A stretch of 64,000 nucleotides of DNA. It comes from Bacterioplanoides sp965200585. GTDB taxonomy: Bacteria > Pseudomonadota > Gammaproteobacteria > Pseudomonadales > Oceanobacteraceae. The stretch is from assembly GCF_965200585.1 (NCBI RefSeq), contig NZ_OZ241361.1. One strand, given 5' to 3'. Positions 50,295 to 59,787 of this stretch are shown here, piece after piece. The notes under the pieces were generated by a model. The model worked only from the letters and a program-made list of their open reading frames with translations. It was not told where the DNA came from and searched no databases. Each line of letters begins with the position of its first letter. The stretch's first letter is position 1. A program made the position numbers and the translations under genes.

Positions 50295-52376
50295 TCAACC
50301 CTGCTGCAGCAGCGAGATATCCGCAATGGCAATAAACAAGCCTTGCAGCTGTTTCAGTAACGCCAGACGGTTGTTTTTAACGGCTTCGTCATCGGCCATC
50401 ACCATTACGTTATCGAAGAAGGCATCAACCGCATCACGCAGGCCAGCCAGAGAAGCCAAAGCTTCTTTGTATTTGGCGTCGGCTAACAGCGGCTGAACTT
50501 CCGTTTGTTTTTCCGCAACCTGAGCAGCCAATACTTTTTCTGCCTCTTCGCTTAACAGAGCTTCGTTAACGTCAGCTACAACAGACTCGCCGCCATTCTT
50601 CGCCAGAATATTGGATACCCGCTTATTGGCTGCTGCCAGTGCCTGGGCTTCTTCCATGGCGGAGAAGCTGTTAACCGCTTGTACGCGGTTGTTGATATCT
50701 AACGCGTTGCTTAAACCTAAAGCACGTACTGACTGGAACACTTCAGTGGCAATGCCTTCGTCTTTATACCAGGCTGAGAAACGCTCCAGCATATAGTCGA
50801 TCAGAGTGGCTTTGGTTTCGGCTTTTGGCGCGGTTTCCCAATTAGATTCCAGTGCCCAATCGATCAACTGACCTAAGTCGATGTTGATGTCTTTCTCCAC
50901 CAGAATACGCAGTACACCCAGAGACGCACGGCGTAAAGCAAACGGGTCTTTCGAGCCGGTTGGAATCTGGCCCAAACCAAACAGGCCAACCAGGCTGTCG
51001 ATCCGATCAGCCAGGGCAACACATAAGCCTGCCTGAGTCGCAGGCAGTTCGTCACCCGCGAAGGCTGGCATATATTGTTCCTGCATCGCTGCGGCAACGT
51101 CGGCGTGCTCGCCATCGTGCTGAGCGTAATAGGTGCCTGCAATGCCTTGTAAATCGGTGAACTCATACACCATGTCGGTTAATAAGTCGGTCTTACACAG
51201 CTTGGCGGCACGTTGAGCCAATGCGTTATCGGCACCAATTGCGCTGGCTACTTTATCCGCCAGCCCAACGATACGATCGGTTTTGTCTTTCAGTGTACCC
51301 AGCTTGTTCACCCAAACCATGGTCTCCAGTTTTGGGTAACGGCTTTCCAGCGATTGTTTACGGTCGGTATCCCAGAAGAAAGCGGCATCGGCCAGACGTG
51401 GGCGAATCACTTTTTCGTTACCGGCAATCACTTGCTGTGGATCTTTCGATTCGATATTGGTCAGGGTGATAAAGTTGGGCAGCAATTTGCCGTTGCTGTC
51501 TTCCACATGAAAATATTTTTGGTGTTCTTTCATCGAAGACACCAGCGCTTCACTCGGTACACGCAGGAAGTCGTCGTCGAATTTGCCTGCCAGTGCGGTT
51601 GGCCATTCGTTCAGACCGGTGACTTCATCGAGCAGGTCTTCGTCGATGATGGCAACACCACCCAGCTCTGCACCTTTGGCCGTTACCTGTTGGCGAATCA
51701 GTTCTTGACGCTCGTTGTAATCGGCAATCACATACGCATCGCGCATGGCTTGTTGGTAATCCGCGCTGGAGGTGATGGTGATGTCCTGATTGGCGTGGAA
51801 ACGGTGACCACGGGACTGGTTGCCGGAAGTAACACCTAAAATTTCGGCGTTAACCACCTGCTCACCAAACAGCATCACTAACCACTGCACCGGGCGCACA
51901 AATTCGTTACGGCTGGAGCCCCAACGCATACGTTTGGCAATCGGTAATTTATCCAGAGAGCCCTGAACAATGCCTGCTAACAGATCAACCGTGGCAGCGC
52001 CTTCGATACGGCGAGAGACTTTTAATTTGCCGTTTTCTTCGCTGGCGTCGGCCAGGTCGATACCAGCCTTTTTGGCAAAACCTTCTGCCGCTTTGGTGGG
52101 TTTACCATCGGCATCAAAAGCGATGTTGGCTGGAGGGCCCCACAGTACGTCATCGCGGTCGTCTTGTTTGTCAGCCAGGTTGTTGACCACCACTGCCAGA
52201 CGACGAGGTGAGGCAAACGATGTCACGTCGATATTGTTTGCTAAGCCCGCTTCTTTCAGGCCGTCTTCGATACCTGCTGTGAAGGCATCGGATAGTTTCT
52301 TCAGCTGAGTGGGTGGTAATTCTTCAGTACCTAATTCCACCAGGAAACTGTTTGTTACATTTGTATTTGTGCTCAT
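50295..52376 (-). CDS. glyS: glycyl-tRNA synthetase beta subunit
   Basis: Large subunit of the alpha2beta2 glycyl-tRNA synthetase, 693 residues. The N-terminus NSFLVELGTEELPPTQLKKL and the segments KRMRWGSSRNEFVRPVQWLV and ADRIDSLVGLFGLGQIPTGSKDPFALRR are diagnostic. The ATG at 52376 is used; an in-frame TTG two codons earlier is less likely. glyQ ends 18 bp upstream, so the pair is cotranscribed. Confidence 0.97.
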   Translation of the reverse strand: MSTNTNVTNSFLVELGTEELPPTQLKKLSDAFTAGIEDGLKEAGLANNIDVTSFASPRRLAVVVNNLADKQDDRDDVLWGPPANIAFDADGKPTKAAEGFAKKAGIDLADASEENGKLKVSRRIEGAATVDLLAGIVQGSLDKLPIAKRMRWGSSRNEFVRPVQWLVMLFGEQVVNAEILGVTSGNQSRGHRFHANQDITITSSADYQQAMRDAYVIADYNERQELIRQQVTAKGAELGGVAIIDEDLLDEVTGLNEWPTALAGKFDDDFLRVPSEALVSSMKEHQKYFHVEDSNGKLLPNFITLTNIESKDPQQVIAGNEKVIRPRLADAAFFWDTDRKQSLESRYPKLETMVWVNKLGTLKDKTDRIVGLADKVASAIGADNALAQRAAKLCKTDLLTDMVYEFTDLQGIAGTYYAQHDGEHADVAAAMQEQYMPAFAGDELPATQAGLCVALADRIDSLVGLFGLGQIPTGSKDPFALRRASLGVLRILVEKDINIDLGQLIDWALESNWETAPKAETKATLIDYMLERFSAWYKDEGIATEVFQSVRALGLSNALDINNRVQAVNSFSAMEEAQALAAANKRVSNILAKNGGESVVADVNEALLSEEAEKVLAAQVAEKQTEVQPLLADAKYKEALASLAGLRDAVDAFFDNVMVMADDEAVKNNRLALLKQLQGLFIAIADISLLQQG

Positions 52377-52394
52377 TTTCAATTCCCCTCGCTC

Positions 52395-53402
52395 TTATTT
52401 CGCAGCTGCTTTCTTGGCTGCCTTTTTCGCCGCTTTTTCAGCGGCTTCTTTCTCTACAGCGGCGGCTAATGCCAGCACTTCTTTGCGCAGATCTTCAGGC
52501 GCCAGAGGGAACTCAAGAGCACGACGGGATTGGAAGTAGGCTTCAGCCACAGAGCGAGCCAGAGTACGTACACGCAGGATATAACCCTGACGCTCGGTCA
52601 CGGAAATAGCGTGACGGGCATCCAGCATGTTAAATGCGTGGGAGGCTTTTAATACTTTTTCGTAAGCTGGCAGTGCCAGACCAGCTTCGATTAAACGAGC
52701 ACAGTCTTTTTCATATTGCTCAAACGACTGGAATAAGAAATCAACGTCGGCGTGTTCAAAGTTGTAAGTCGACATTTCCACTTCGTTCTGGTGGAACACA
52801 TCGCCGTAGGTTACCGCGGAACCATCCGGGCCATAACACCATACTAAGTCGTAAACCGAATCCACTTCCTGAATGTACATGGCGATACGTTCCAGGCCGT
52901 AAGTGATCTCACCGGTCACCGGATAACACTCTAAGCCGCCGACCTGCTGGAAGTAAGTAAACTGAGTTACTTCCATGCCGTTGAGCCACACTTCCCAGCC
53001 CAGACCCCAGGCACCTAACGTTGGCGATTCCCAGTTGTCTTCAACAAAGCGCACATCATGGACGTTGGTATCGATACCCATGACGCGCAGGGATTCCAGA
53101 TACTTCTCCTGAAAATCCAGCGGCGATGGTTTCATCACGACCTGAAACTGATAGTAGTGTTGCAGACGGTTGGGGTTTTCACCATAACGGCCGTCGGTTG
53201 GGCGACGACATGGCTGAACATAAGCCGAGTTCCAGGATTCCGGGCCGATAGCACGCAAAGTGGTGAAGGTGTGGAAGGTGCCGGCGCCCACTTCCATATC
53301 AATCGGTTGGTTGATAACACAGCCCTGTTCGGACCAGAACTCTTGCAGGGCAGCAATCAGGCCCTGGAAGGTTTTAATATCGTGGCGGCTTGGTTCAGAC
53401 AC
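52395..53402 (-). CDS. glyQ: glycyl-tRNA synthetase alpha subunit
   Basis: Catalytic class II subunit that activates glycine. It has 335 residues with the canonical start TFQGLIAALQEFWSEQGCV, then QPIDMEVGAGTFHT and YVQPCRRPTDGRYGENPNRL. A Lys/Ala-rich tail (AAKKAAKKAAAK) extends the C-terminus beyond the E. coli form (303 residues). The GTG at 53402, with AAGG 9 nt upstream, is preferred over a TTG at 53420. Confidence 0.96.
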   Translation of the reverse strand: MSEPSRHDIKTFQGLIAALQEFWSEQGCVINQPIDMEVGAGTFHTFTTLRAIGPESWNSAYVQPCRRPTDGRYGENPNRLQHYYQFQVVMKPSPLDFQEKYLESLRVMGIDTNVHDVRFVEDNWESPTLGAWGLGWEVWLNGMEVTQFTYFQQVGGLECYPVTGEITYGLERIAMYIQEVDSVYDLVWCYGPDGSAVTYGDVFHQNEVEMSTYNFEHADVDFLFQSFEQYEKDCARLIEAGLALPAYEKVLKASHAFNMLDARHAISVTERQGYILRVRTLARSVAEAYFQSRRALEFPLAPEDLRKEVLALAAAVEKEAAEKAAKKAAKKAAAK

Positions 53403-53446
53403 TGCTCGACCTTCTTTCAATAACTTTGATGAATAATCATTTGAAG

Positions 53447-53476
53447 ATTCTCGAATGATAGGTGTTATTCGAGAAT
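53447..53476 (-). promoter_or_regulatory. inverted repeat in the glyQS leader
   Basis: ATTCTCGAAT (53447-53456) and ATTCGAGAAT (53467-53476): perfect 10-bp arms with a 10-nt spacer, between the promoter and glyQ. No T-run follows, so a classical attenuator is not supported; it may be a leader hairpin or a repressor site. Confidence 0.55.
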
Positions 53477-53489
53477 TTAGAGGGTCGAG

Positions 53490-53517
53490 AGTATAGCAGT
53501 GCAGAGCGGGGTGTTAA
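53490..53517 (-). promoter_or_regulatory. glyQS promoter
   Basis: Minus strand: -35 TTAACA (53517-53512), 16-bp spacer, -10 TATACT (53495-53490). Each hexamer is 5 of 6 to consensus. The start of transcription would be just upstream of the inverted repeat. Confidence 0.65.
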
Positions 53518-53560
53518 CAGGGCTAAGGTCTTGCTTTCAGGCGCACTTTCAATTGCTTCT

Positions 53561-54265
53561 TCAAGGTAGGTACAGCCTGACTTCAGCTCCGTCAGCCGGA
53601 GGATTACCAGTCCCATCAAGCGGGTGATCGAGCGAGGAATAATTCGCCAGTTGAAGACGGCCTTTGTTTTCGCCCTGTTGGTGGTACTGACAGATCAGCT
53701 CAACAAAGAACAAACCCAGCCCACCCATGTCCGATTTGGTGCTGCTGATTTCACCGTCGAGTACTTCACTGGCAAAGCCCGGGCCGTTGTCACGCACGCT
53801 AATTTCCAGACCAGTATTGGTCTCCGTCGCGTCAAACCAGATCGCCTTGGCGCCGGCCTGAGCGCTGTTGGTAATTAACGTTACCAATGCCAGTTGCAAC
53901 AGGGTTTCGTTATAAAACCCCTGACAGTCGATATCGCTATTATTGTGAAAGGTAATGGATGGAAACTGCAGGCTGGTGGCTTCAATGGCATCACTGATAG
54001 TGTCGCGTGGCCAGGCATCGTCCAGCGGAAAATGAGCGGCTTCCTGCAGGCGGTTCTCCGGCAGCTGACTTTCCTGAAAGCGATACAGCGCGATCAGTTG
54101 TAGGGAGTCGTTTTTCAGCCGGTTAGTGCGTTGCAGAATCGGGGTTAATTCCTGATGGTACTCGGGCGGAATCCGGCTCAGTGCCTGCTGTTCAAAATCC
54201 AGTAAGGATTGCAGCTGATTTTTTAAATCGTGTACCACGGCGGCCTGTAATTGGCTGAGCTTCAT
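53561..54265 (-). CDS. histidine kinase without sensor domain
   Basis: A 234-residue cytoplasmic protein. The phospho-acceptor His12 is in VVHDLKNQLQ. An ATPase domain follows with the N box LVTLITNSAQAGAKAIW, DNGPGF and the G2 box GGLGLFFVELI. There is no membrane segment, PAS or HAMP, so the signal must come from another protein. The ATG overlaps the stop of the upstream REC-TPR gene (ATGA), showing that the two products are made together and probably form a phosphorelay. Confidence 0.85.
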   Translation of the reverse strand: MKLSQLQAAVVHDLKNQLQSLLDFEQQALSRIPPEYHQELTPILQRTNRLKNDSLQLIALYRFQESQLPENRLQEAAHFPLDDAWPRDTISDAIEATSLQFPSITFHNNSDIDCQGFYNETLLQLALVTLITNSAQAGAKAIWFDATETNTGLEISVRDNGPGFASEVLDGEISSTKSDMGGLGLFFVELICQYHQQGENKGRLQLANYSSLDHPLDGTGNPPADGAEVRLYLP

Positions 54266-55899
54266 ATACCCGCCGCTCTTTTTAATCGACCATAGGTTTG
54301 TTTCAGCTTGTTGTAACGGGCATAGCGCTCGTCGCTCTCCCCCATCGGGCCAATGCGCTTAAACAACTGATAGCAGTCCTTAAGCTGGGCGATATCCATT
54401 TTCTGGTCTTCGATGTAGCTGATTTTGGCCTGAATTGAATTCAGTAGCACACTGATACCGGCCTCTTCATAGCTGGTAGCGTTGTCAAAAGCATCAATGG
54501 CTTCGACTAATAAGCCTTTTTCATACGCCTCTACCCCCTGACTGTTGAGATCGGCGGTGTATTCACGAATGGCAACCTCGTTCAGATTGCCTTCAAGGTC
54601 TTTCAGTCGTTGGCTGTGATTGTCATCCAGCCCTTCGGCCTTCAGTTTTCTCATCAGCTTTTTGGCTTTTACATGCTGGCCGGTATCAATATAGGCTTCG
54701 GTCATCAGCAACTGCTGATTGGCATCCGGTTGCTCGATCTGATCCAGCAATTCTTCGGCGCGGTTGGCCGATTGTCGTGCGCCATCACTGTTGTTGGTAC
54801 TGACATAGGTTTTGCCTTCAACAATGCTGGTTTCAAACATCACCTCGGTTTCACCGGCATAGTCCTGACGTAATTCTTCAATCACCCGGAAGGCTTTGTC
54901 GATACGGTTTTTATTGGCACGGCTGTGGTCGTCGGTGATGTGGTGCTGCACCGCGTGAGCGAACTGCAGGTAGTTTTTCGAACTCTTGTAACAGGAATGG
55001 CGGCCGAGGCGAATGGCTTGTTCGAAGGCGGCTTCGGCTACCACAAAATCCTTATTCTGACAGGCCAGTTTGCCCAGTTCTATTTGTCGTAATACCGCTT
55101 TGGGGGAAATCTCGATGGCTTTTTCCAGCTGCTCCTGAGCCTGCGGATAATCCCCCAGCGACTGCAAAATCCGCGCGGCCCAGTCATAACACTGAACATA
55201 CATCGGATGTTTTTGCAGATTCTGCTTTAACAATGCCAGAGCACTGTCAGAGTCACCCAGATGATGCAGGCAAATCGCCTGCCCCAGCCGCGCCCATGAA
55301 ACCGAGCGCACATTCAACAACTGAGAATACACCTTAATGGCGTCGTTAAAGCGCTGCTGGCGAATGTATAACTTGCCCAGAATACGGGTGATAGGCATCA
55401 GTAGCTTGGGTTGTTCGGCTAGTAGTAACTCAGCCTGTAAGATGGCTTTTTCAGTCTTTCCGGCGTCCATCGCCTGATTAATGGCCCGCAGCTGGTTTTT
55501 GACATTAAGGATTCGTGTCAGGCGCTCGCGCAGCATATTCAGGGTAAAAGGTTTGGTGATATAGGCATCGGGTTCGTACTCCAGTGCTCCCATCACCATA
55601 TCGACGGCATTTTCTCCGGTTACCAATACAAACAGCGAGGTGGCCTTTAAACGATTGGTATAACGTGCTTCTTCCAGTACCTGCTGGCCGTCTTTGCCCT
55701 TGCCCAGATTGTAATCAGAAAACACCATGTCATAAGACTGCTCCTGAATAAACGCCGACGCTTCACGGCCATCGGTGGCCGTATCAATATGCTGGCAACC
55801 CAGAGTGGTCATCATTTTCTTTAACGCACTGCGTGCTTCAACCAGATCATCAACGATCAGGATGCGTTTATCTTTTAAGGAGTTTTCCAGATTAATCAT
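54262..55899 (-). CDS. response regulator with TPR effector region
   Basis: A 545-residue protein. The N-terminal receiver has the acidic pair Asp17/Asp18, phospho-acceptor Asp62 in MVFSDYNLG, and Lys in YITKPF. After about residue 135 the rest is helical with several TPR-like repeats (KTEKAILQAELLLAEQPKL..., QRFNDAIKVYSQLLNV). There is no DNA-binding domain, so output is likely by protein-protein contact. It is paired with the sensor-less kinase downstream. Starts at the ATG at 55899. Confidence 0.85.
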   Translation of the reverse strand: MINLENSLKDKRILIVDDLVEARSALKKMMTTLGCQHIDTATDGREASAFIQEQSYDMVFSDYNLGKGKDGQQVLEEARYTNRLKATSLFVLVTGENAVDMVMGALEYEPDAYITKPFTLNMLRERLTRILNVKNQLRAINQAMDAGKTEKAILQAELLLAEQPKLLMPITRILGKLYIRQQRFNDAIKVYSQLLNVRSVSWARLGQAICLHHLGDSDSALALLKQNLQKHPMYVQCYDWAARILQSLGDYPQAQEQLEKAIEISPKAVLRQIELGKLACQNKDFVVAEAAFEQAIRLGRHSCYKSSKNYLQFAHAVQHHITDDHSRANKNRIDKAFRVIEELRQDYAGETEVMFETSIVEGKTYVSTNNSDGARQSANRAEELLDQIEQPDANQQLLMTEAYIDTGQHVKAKKLMRKLKAEGLDDNHSQRLKDLEGNLNEVAIREYTADLNSQGVEAYEKGLLVEAIDAFDNATSYEEAGISVLLNSIQAKISYIEDQKMDIAQLKDCYQLFKRIGPMGESDERYARYNKLKQTYGRLKRAAGI

Positions 55900-56084
55900 A
55901 AGCGGCCCAAAGTCTCTCTTGTGAGTCTAGCAGGCTGGGGGAAAACTACCCGTTGGGCAGCGGATAACTGCCCGGCCTTGCTCTCTGCCCTGTACTTGGA
56001 AGCGGCGTATGGCAAGACTGTTTCTACTTGCGCCGCAGCGATCAGCCCTTAAACTGCGGGCAACAAGTAATACTGAGGTGTGTT

Positions 56085-56993
56085 GTGGATTCTTTTCTGG
56101 GTTATCTGGCCATTAGCCTGATTCGTTTGTTAGGCAAAGCATCACTGTCTGTTGCCCAGTCGGTGGGTGCGCTGGTGGGAAAATGGCTGTTGCTGCGCCG
56201 TACCCGGGAAAGAGAAGTGGCTCGGGTGAACTTTGATCTGGTGTACCCGGATCTGAGCCCCGCCGAGCGCCAGCAACTGTTAACCGATACCCTGATTGAA
56301 ACCGGCAAGGTACTGGGAGAAACCGGCCCGATGTGGGGCTATGCGCCGGAGAAAGCCGCGGCCCTGATTCGCCGGGTTCATCACAAAGAACGCTACGATG
56401 AGCTGATGGCCCATGATGGCGGGAAATTATTGCTGGCCCCGCACCTAGGCAACTGGGAGCTGGTGAATACCTATGTTGCATCATTAGGCGATGAAATGAC
56501 GGCGATGTACAAACCAACCGGCAATCAGCGCTTTAATGACTGGATGATCAGCCGTCGCGAGGCCGGAGGAAGCCGCCTGGTGCCAACGGATACCTCGGGC
56601 GTTAAAGCCTTGCTGGTGGCGCTGAAGCGCAAACGTTTGGTGGGCGTATTGCCGGATCAGGAACCAAAACGTATTGGTGGTGTGTTTGCCGATTTTATGG
56701 GACAGACGGCGCTGACACCTAAGATGCCACTGGATCTGATTAAGCGCACCGGGGCCAAAGCCTTGTTTGCCTTTGCCAAACGACTGGAGCATGGCGAAGG
56801 GTTTGAGATCTATTTTATCGAACCCGATGAGGAAATTTATTCAGCGGATCTGGAGCAGGCCGCTGCTGCAATGAACCGTTCGATTGCCCGCTGTATCGAA
56901 CATTGCCCGGCGCAGTATCAGTGGACCTATAAGCGCTTTAAGCGTCAGCCCGAAGGGCAGCCGAATCCCTATAAAGTGGCCAAGGTGCCTTAA
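56085..56993 (+). CDS. lipid A biosynthesis acyltransferase (LpxL/HtrB family)
   Basis: Adds a secondary acyl chain to lipid A at the inner membrane. The GTG at 56085, with GAGG 6 nt upstream, gives 302 residues, near the family norm of about 305. The catalytic HxxxxD/E motif is HLGNWE in LLLAPHLGNWELV; also present are LPDQEPKRIGGVFADFMG and the end pattern QYQWTYKRFKRQPEG. The N-terminal membrane anchor FLGYLAISLIRLLG is preserved. It is monocistronic and convergent with the antiporter. Whether it is LpxL or LpxM cannot be decided. Confidence 0.9.
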   Translation: MDSFLGYLAISLIRLLGKASLSVAQSVGALVGKWLLLRRTREREVARVNFDLVYPDLSPAERQQLLTDTLIETGKVLGETGPMWGYAPEKAAALIRRVHHKERYDELMAHDGGKLLLAPHLGNWELVNTYVASLGDEMTAMYKPTGNQRFNDWMISRREAGGSRLVPTDTSGVKALLVALKRKRLVGVLPDQEPKRIGGVFADFMGQTALTPKMPLDLIKRTGAKALFAFAKRLEHGEGFEIYFIEPDEEIYSADLEQAAAAMNRSIARCIEHCPAQYQWTYKRFKRQPEGQPNPYKVAKVP

Positions 56994-57021
56994 CCCTTCC
57001 AGAGCCGAGCACGACTTAACC

Positions 57022-58236
57022 TCAAGCGTTATCAATACGCTTTAACAACTGGCCGAAGGTGCTGCCTTGTACCAGTAACGAGAACAGCACCACCCCAAAT
57101 ACCATCGCCTGAATTGTCCACCAGTACGGCAGACTCACCGGTAACGACAGGGCCAGCGCAATAGCAATGGCCCCTTTCACCCCACCCCAGCTTAACAAGG
57201 GTAACCAGGCTCGCTTAAGTCTGGCGTTGAGGGGCATGGTCAAAACTGTCACCAGCGCCACACTGACAATCCGGGCAACTAAGCAAGCGGCGATGGCAAT
57301 AACAATCGCCAGCCATTGGTGAGTCAGCATCTCGCTGGTAACCAGCAACCCCAGTAGCACAAACACCAGACCATTCAGCCAGATCTCCAGCCAGTTCAGC
57401 GCATTGGGAAAGTGCTGGCTGAAATCCTGCTGGTCGCAGCGTTGTTTGGCGATTAATCCGGCCAGTAAAACCGCCATAATGCCGGAAACGTGCAGTTGGT
57501 GTTCAGCAATATAAAAGCTGGTAAAGGCCACCATCAGCAGCACTAAGGTAGCAGCGCCTTCGAGTCCGGCTTGCTGATTCAGCAGTTTCGCCAGCTCCGC
57601 CCCCAGCCAGCCACACACCGCACCAACCACTGCACCGCCCAATAACACCGTGGCAAAGTTCAGCAATACCGCCGATGGTGCGACTGCTGTTTGGCTTTGA
57701 GCAATGCTCAGCAGCACTCCAAAAAGCACCACAACGCTGGCATCGTTTAATAAACTTTCTCCTTCAAAGACAATCTGCAGATCTTCACTGGCACTCGCCT
57801 GTTTCAGTTGAGCACCGACCGACACCGGGTCGGTGGCGGATAACATGACTCCGGCAGTTAATGCCGCCAGCCACGGAAATCCCGAATGATTAATGCCATA
57901 AAATAAACCGGCCGCGGTTAATCCGGTTGAGATGATCACCCCTATGCTGGCCAATAAAAAACAACTCGGCAGCCAGCGCACAAACAAGCGGGTTGGCATA
58001 TGCCAGGCGGCGCTGAAAATCAGCAACGGCAGGATAATAAAAAAGATCAGCGGCTGGATATTATCGGCACGTAAGCCGGTATCAAAACCGGTGAGTGGTA
58101 ACAGGAAAGACGCTATTAAGCCGGTCATTAAGCAGCTTAAGGTGGCATCCAGTGGTGTGAGCCGACACAACAGCAAACCAGCTAATACCAGGCCACTCAA
58201 CAGAAGGCTTTGTTCCAGCAGTATCTCTGTGGTCAT
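57022..58236 (-). CDS. cation:proton antiporter, CPA1/NhaP type
   Basis: A 404-residue inner-membrane protein with about 12 helices, predicted to exchange Na+ (or K+) for H+. The family core is clear: LTAGVMLSATDPVSVGAQLK with the paired Asp-Pro, FEGESLLNDASVVVLFGV, and SWGGVKGAIAIALALSLP. It lacks the long cytoplasmic C-terminal regulatory domain of larger family members. The start is ATG at 58236, whose Shine-Dalgarno GGAG (58246-58243) lies inside an inverted repeat. It lies close to the Trk potassium genes, which fits ion homeostasis. Confidence 0.9.
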   Translation of the reverse strand: MTTEILLEQSLLLSGLVLAGLLLCRLTPLDATLSCLMTGLIASFLLPLTGFDTGLRADNIQPLIFFIILPLLIFSAAWHMPTRLFVRWLPSCFLLASIGVIISTGLTAAGLFYGINHSGFPWLAALTAGVMLSATDPVSVGAQLKQASASEDLQIVFEGESLLNDASVVVLFGVLLSIAQSQTAVAPSAVLLNFATVLLGGAVVGAVCGWLGAELAKLLNQQAGLEGAATLVLLMVAFTSFYIAEHQLHVSGIMAVLLAGLIAKQRCDQQDFSQHFPNALNWLEIWLNGLVFVLLGLLVTSEMLTHQWLAIVIAIAACLVARIVSVALVTVLTMPLNARLKRAWLPLLSWGGVKGAIAIALALSLPVSLPYWWTIQAMVFGVVLFSLLVQGSTFGQLLKRIDNA

Positions 58237-58241
58237 AAGCG

Positions 58242-58296
58242 TCTCCGGCAGGTTTCTGTATAACTCAATGGTTTATATTAGAAGCTCTGCCGGAGA
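58242..58296 (-). promoter_or_regulatory. inverted repeat covering the antiporter Shine-Dalgarno
   Basis: In the mRNA sense, TCTCCGGCAG (58296-58287) and CTGCCGGAGA (58251-58242) are perfect 10-bp complements separated by 35 nt. The second arm contains the GGAG Shine-Dalgarno 6 nt before the ATG. Pairing would hide the ribosome-binding site. The intervening DNA is AT-rich and could hold a promoter -10 instead, in which case the first arm would not be transcribed. Confidence 0.55.
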
Positions 58297-58338
58297 AAAG
58301 TTTCGCTCTGCTAAAAAGAGGGTGATATCAGGCTGTCA

Positions 58339-59787
58339 TCAACTGCGCCAGAATGCCGGGCTGATTAATACCAGCAAGGTGAAAATCTCAAGACGGCCCA
58401 GCAACATGGTTAGTGACAGAATCCACTTGGCGGCATCACTGATATTGCCGTAATGCGCGGCTACCTCACCCAATCCGGGACCAAGGTTATTCAGGCAAGC
58501 GCCCACGGCGGAGAAGGCGGTGACGTGATCTAAACCAGTGGCTAACAGAGCCAGCATCATCACCATATAGGTAAGAACATAAACGGCAAAGAAGCCCCAC
58601 ACCGCTTCCAGCACCCGTTCGGCCACCGGCTGCTTGCCAATCTTGACCGGGATAATGGCATTGGGGTGAATCAGGCGACGGATTTCCCGGGTGCCTTGTT
58701 TATAAATTAACAGGATACGAATCACCTTCATGCCGCCGCCGGTGGAACCGGCACAGCCGCCAATAAAGGCCATCATAAACAGCAATACCGGCAGAAAGAC
58801 CGGCCACACTGAGAAGTCGGCGGTACCAAAGCCGGTGGTGGTGGCGACCGAGACCACTTCAAAAATGCCGTAGCGCAGGGAGTCCTGCCAGTCATAGGTG
58901 TTGGTTAAATACAGCGCCGGGATCGTCAGCAAAATACCGCCAATAATCACCAGGAAGAAAAACTTCAGTTCGGAGTCGGCCAGAAAATGCCCCAGCGAGC
59001 GATTGCGCCAGGCATAAAAGTGCAGAGCAAAGTTGAGTGATGACACCAGCATAAAAAACACCGCAATCATCTCAATCGCGGGGCTGTTAAAGTAACCCAG
59101 TGAGGCATCGTGGGTGGAGAAACCACCAATGGCGACGGTGGCAAACGCATGACCAATGGCGTCGAAGGCACTCATGCCAGCAATCCAGTAACCCAGTGCG
59201 CAGGCGATGGTGAGCATGAGGTAGATGTACCATAGCGCTTTGGCGGTTTCGGTGATACGCGGTGTCAGTTTGGAATCTTTTAACGGCCCCGGGGTTTCGG
59301 CCCGGAACAGCTGCATACCACCAATACCGAGCATAGGTAATACGGCTACCGCTAATACAATAATCCCCATACCGCCTAGCCACTGCAGCTGCTGGCGATA
59401 CCACAAAATGGATTGTGGTAACTCATCGAGGCCGGTCATTACGGTGGCACCGGTGGTGGTCCAGCCGGATAAGGATTCAAAAAAGGCGTCGGTAAAACTC
59501 AGCCCCGGATTCTCCGCCAGCATAAACGGGAAAGTGCCGGAAAAGGCCAGTACCAGCCAGAACAGTACGGTGATCACAAAGCCGTCGCGGGTGCGTAATT
59601 CATGACGCACATGGCGTACCGGCAGCCAGCTCATAAAGCCAATACCAAAGGTCAGTAGCAGTGCCGAGGCAAAGGCCTGAGTGGCGCCGTCGTTAAACCA
59701 CATGGAAATCAGCAAGGGGGGCAAGGTGGTGAGGCTGAATAACATCAGGAAGATGCCCAGCACCCGGGCGATCACATTAAAATGCAT
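58339..59787 (-). CDS. trkH: Trk potassium uptake transmembrane subunit TrkH
   Basis: K+ channel-like translocating subunit, 482 residues (E. coli 483) with four repeated membrane-pore-membrane units. Pore and flank motifs are ESLSGWTTTGATVMTGLDEL, AIGHAFATVAIGGFSTHDAS, VSVATTTGFGTADF, and FSAVGACLNNLGPGLGEV. Its ATG shares one base with the trkA stop, so it is translationally coupled to the regulatory subunit. Confidence 0.96.
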   Translation of the reverse strand: MHFNVIARVLGIFLMLFSLTTLPPLLISMWFNDGATQAFASALLLTFGIGFMSWLPVRHVRHELRTRDGFVITVLFWLVLAFSGTFPFMLAENPGLSFTDAFFESLSGWTTTGATVMTGLDELPQSILWYRQQLQWLGGMGIIVLAVAVLPMLGIGGMQLFRAETPGPLKDSKLTPRITETAKALWYIYLMLTIACALGYWIAGMSAFDAIGHAFATVAIGGFSTHDASLGYFNSPAIEMIAVFFMLVSSLNFALHFYAWRNRSLGHFLADSELKFFFLVIIGGILLTIPALYLTNTYDWQDSLRYGIFEVVSVATTTGFGTADFSVWPVFLPVLLFMMAFIGGCAGSTGGGMKVIRILLIYKQGTREIRRLIHPNAIIPVKIGKQPVAERVLEAVWGFFAVYVLTYMVMMLALLATGLDHVTAFSAVGACLNNLGPGLGEVAAHYGNISDAAKWILSLTMLLGRLEIFTLLVLISPAFWRS

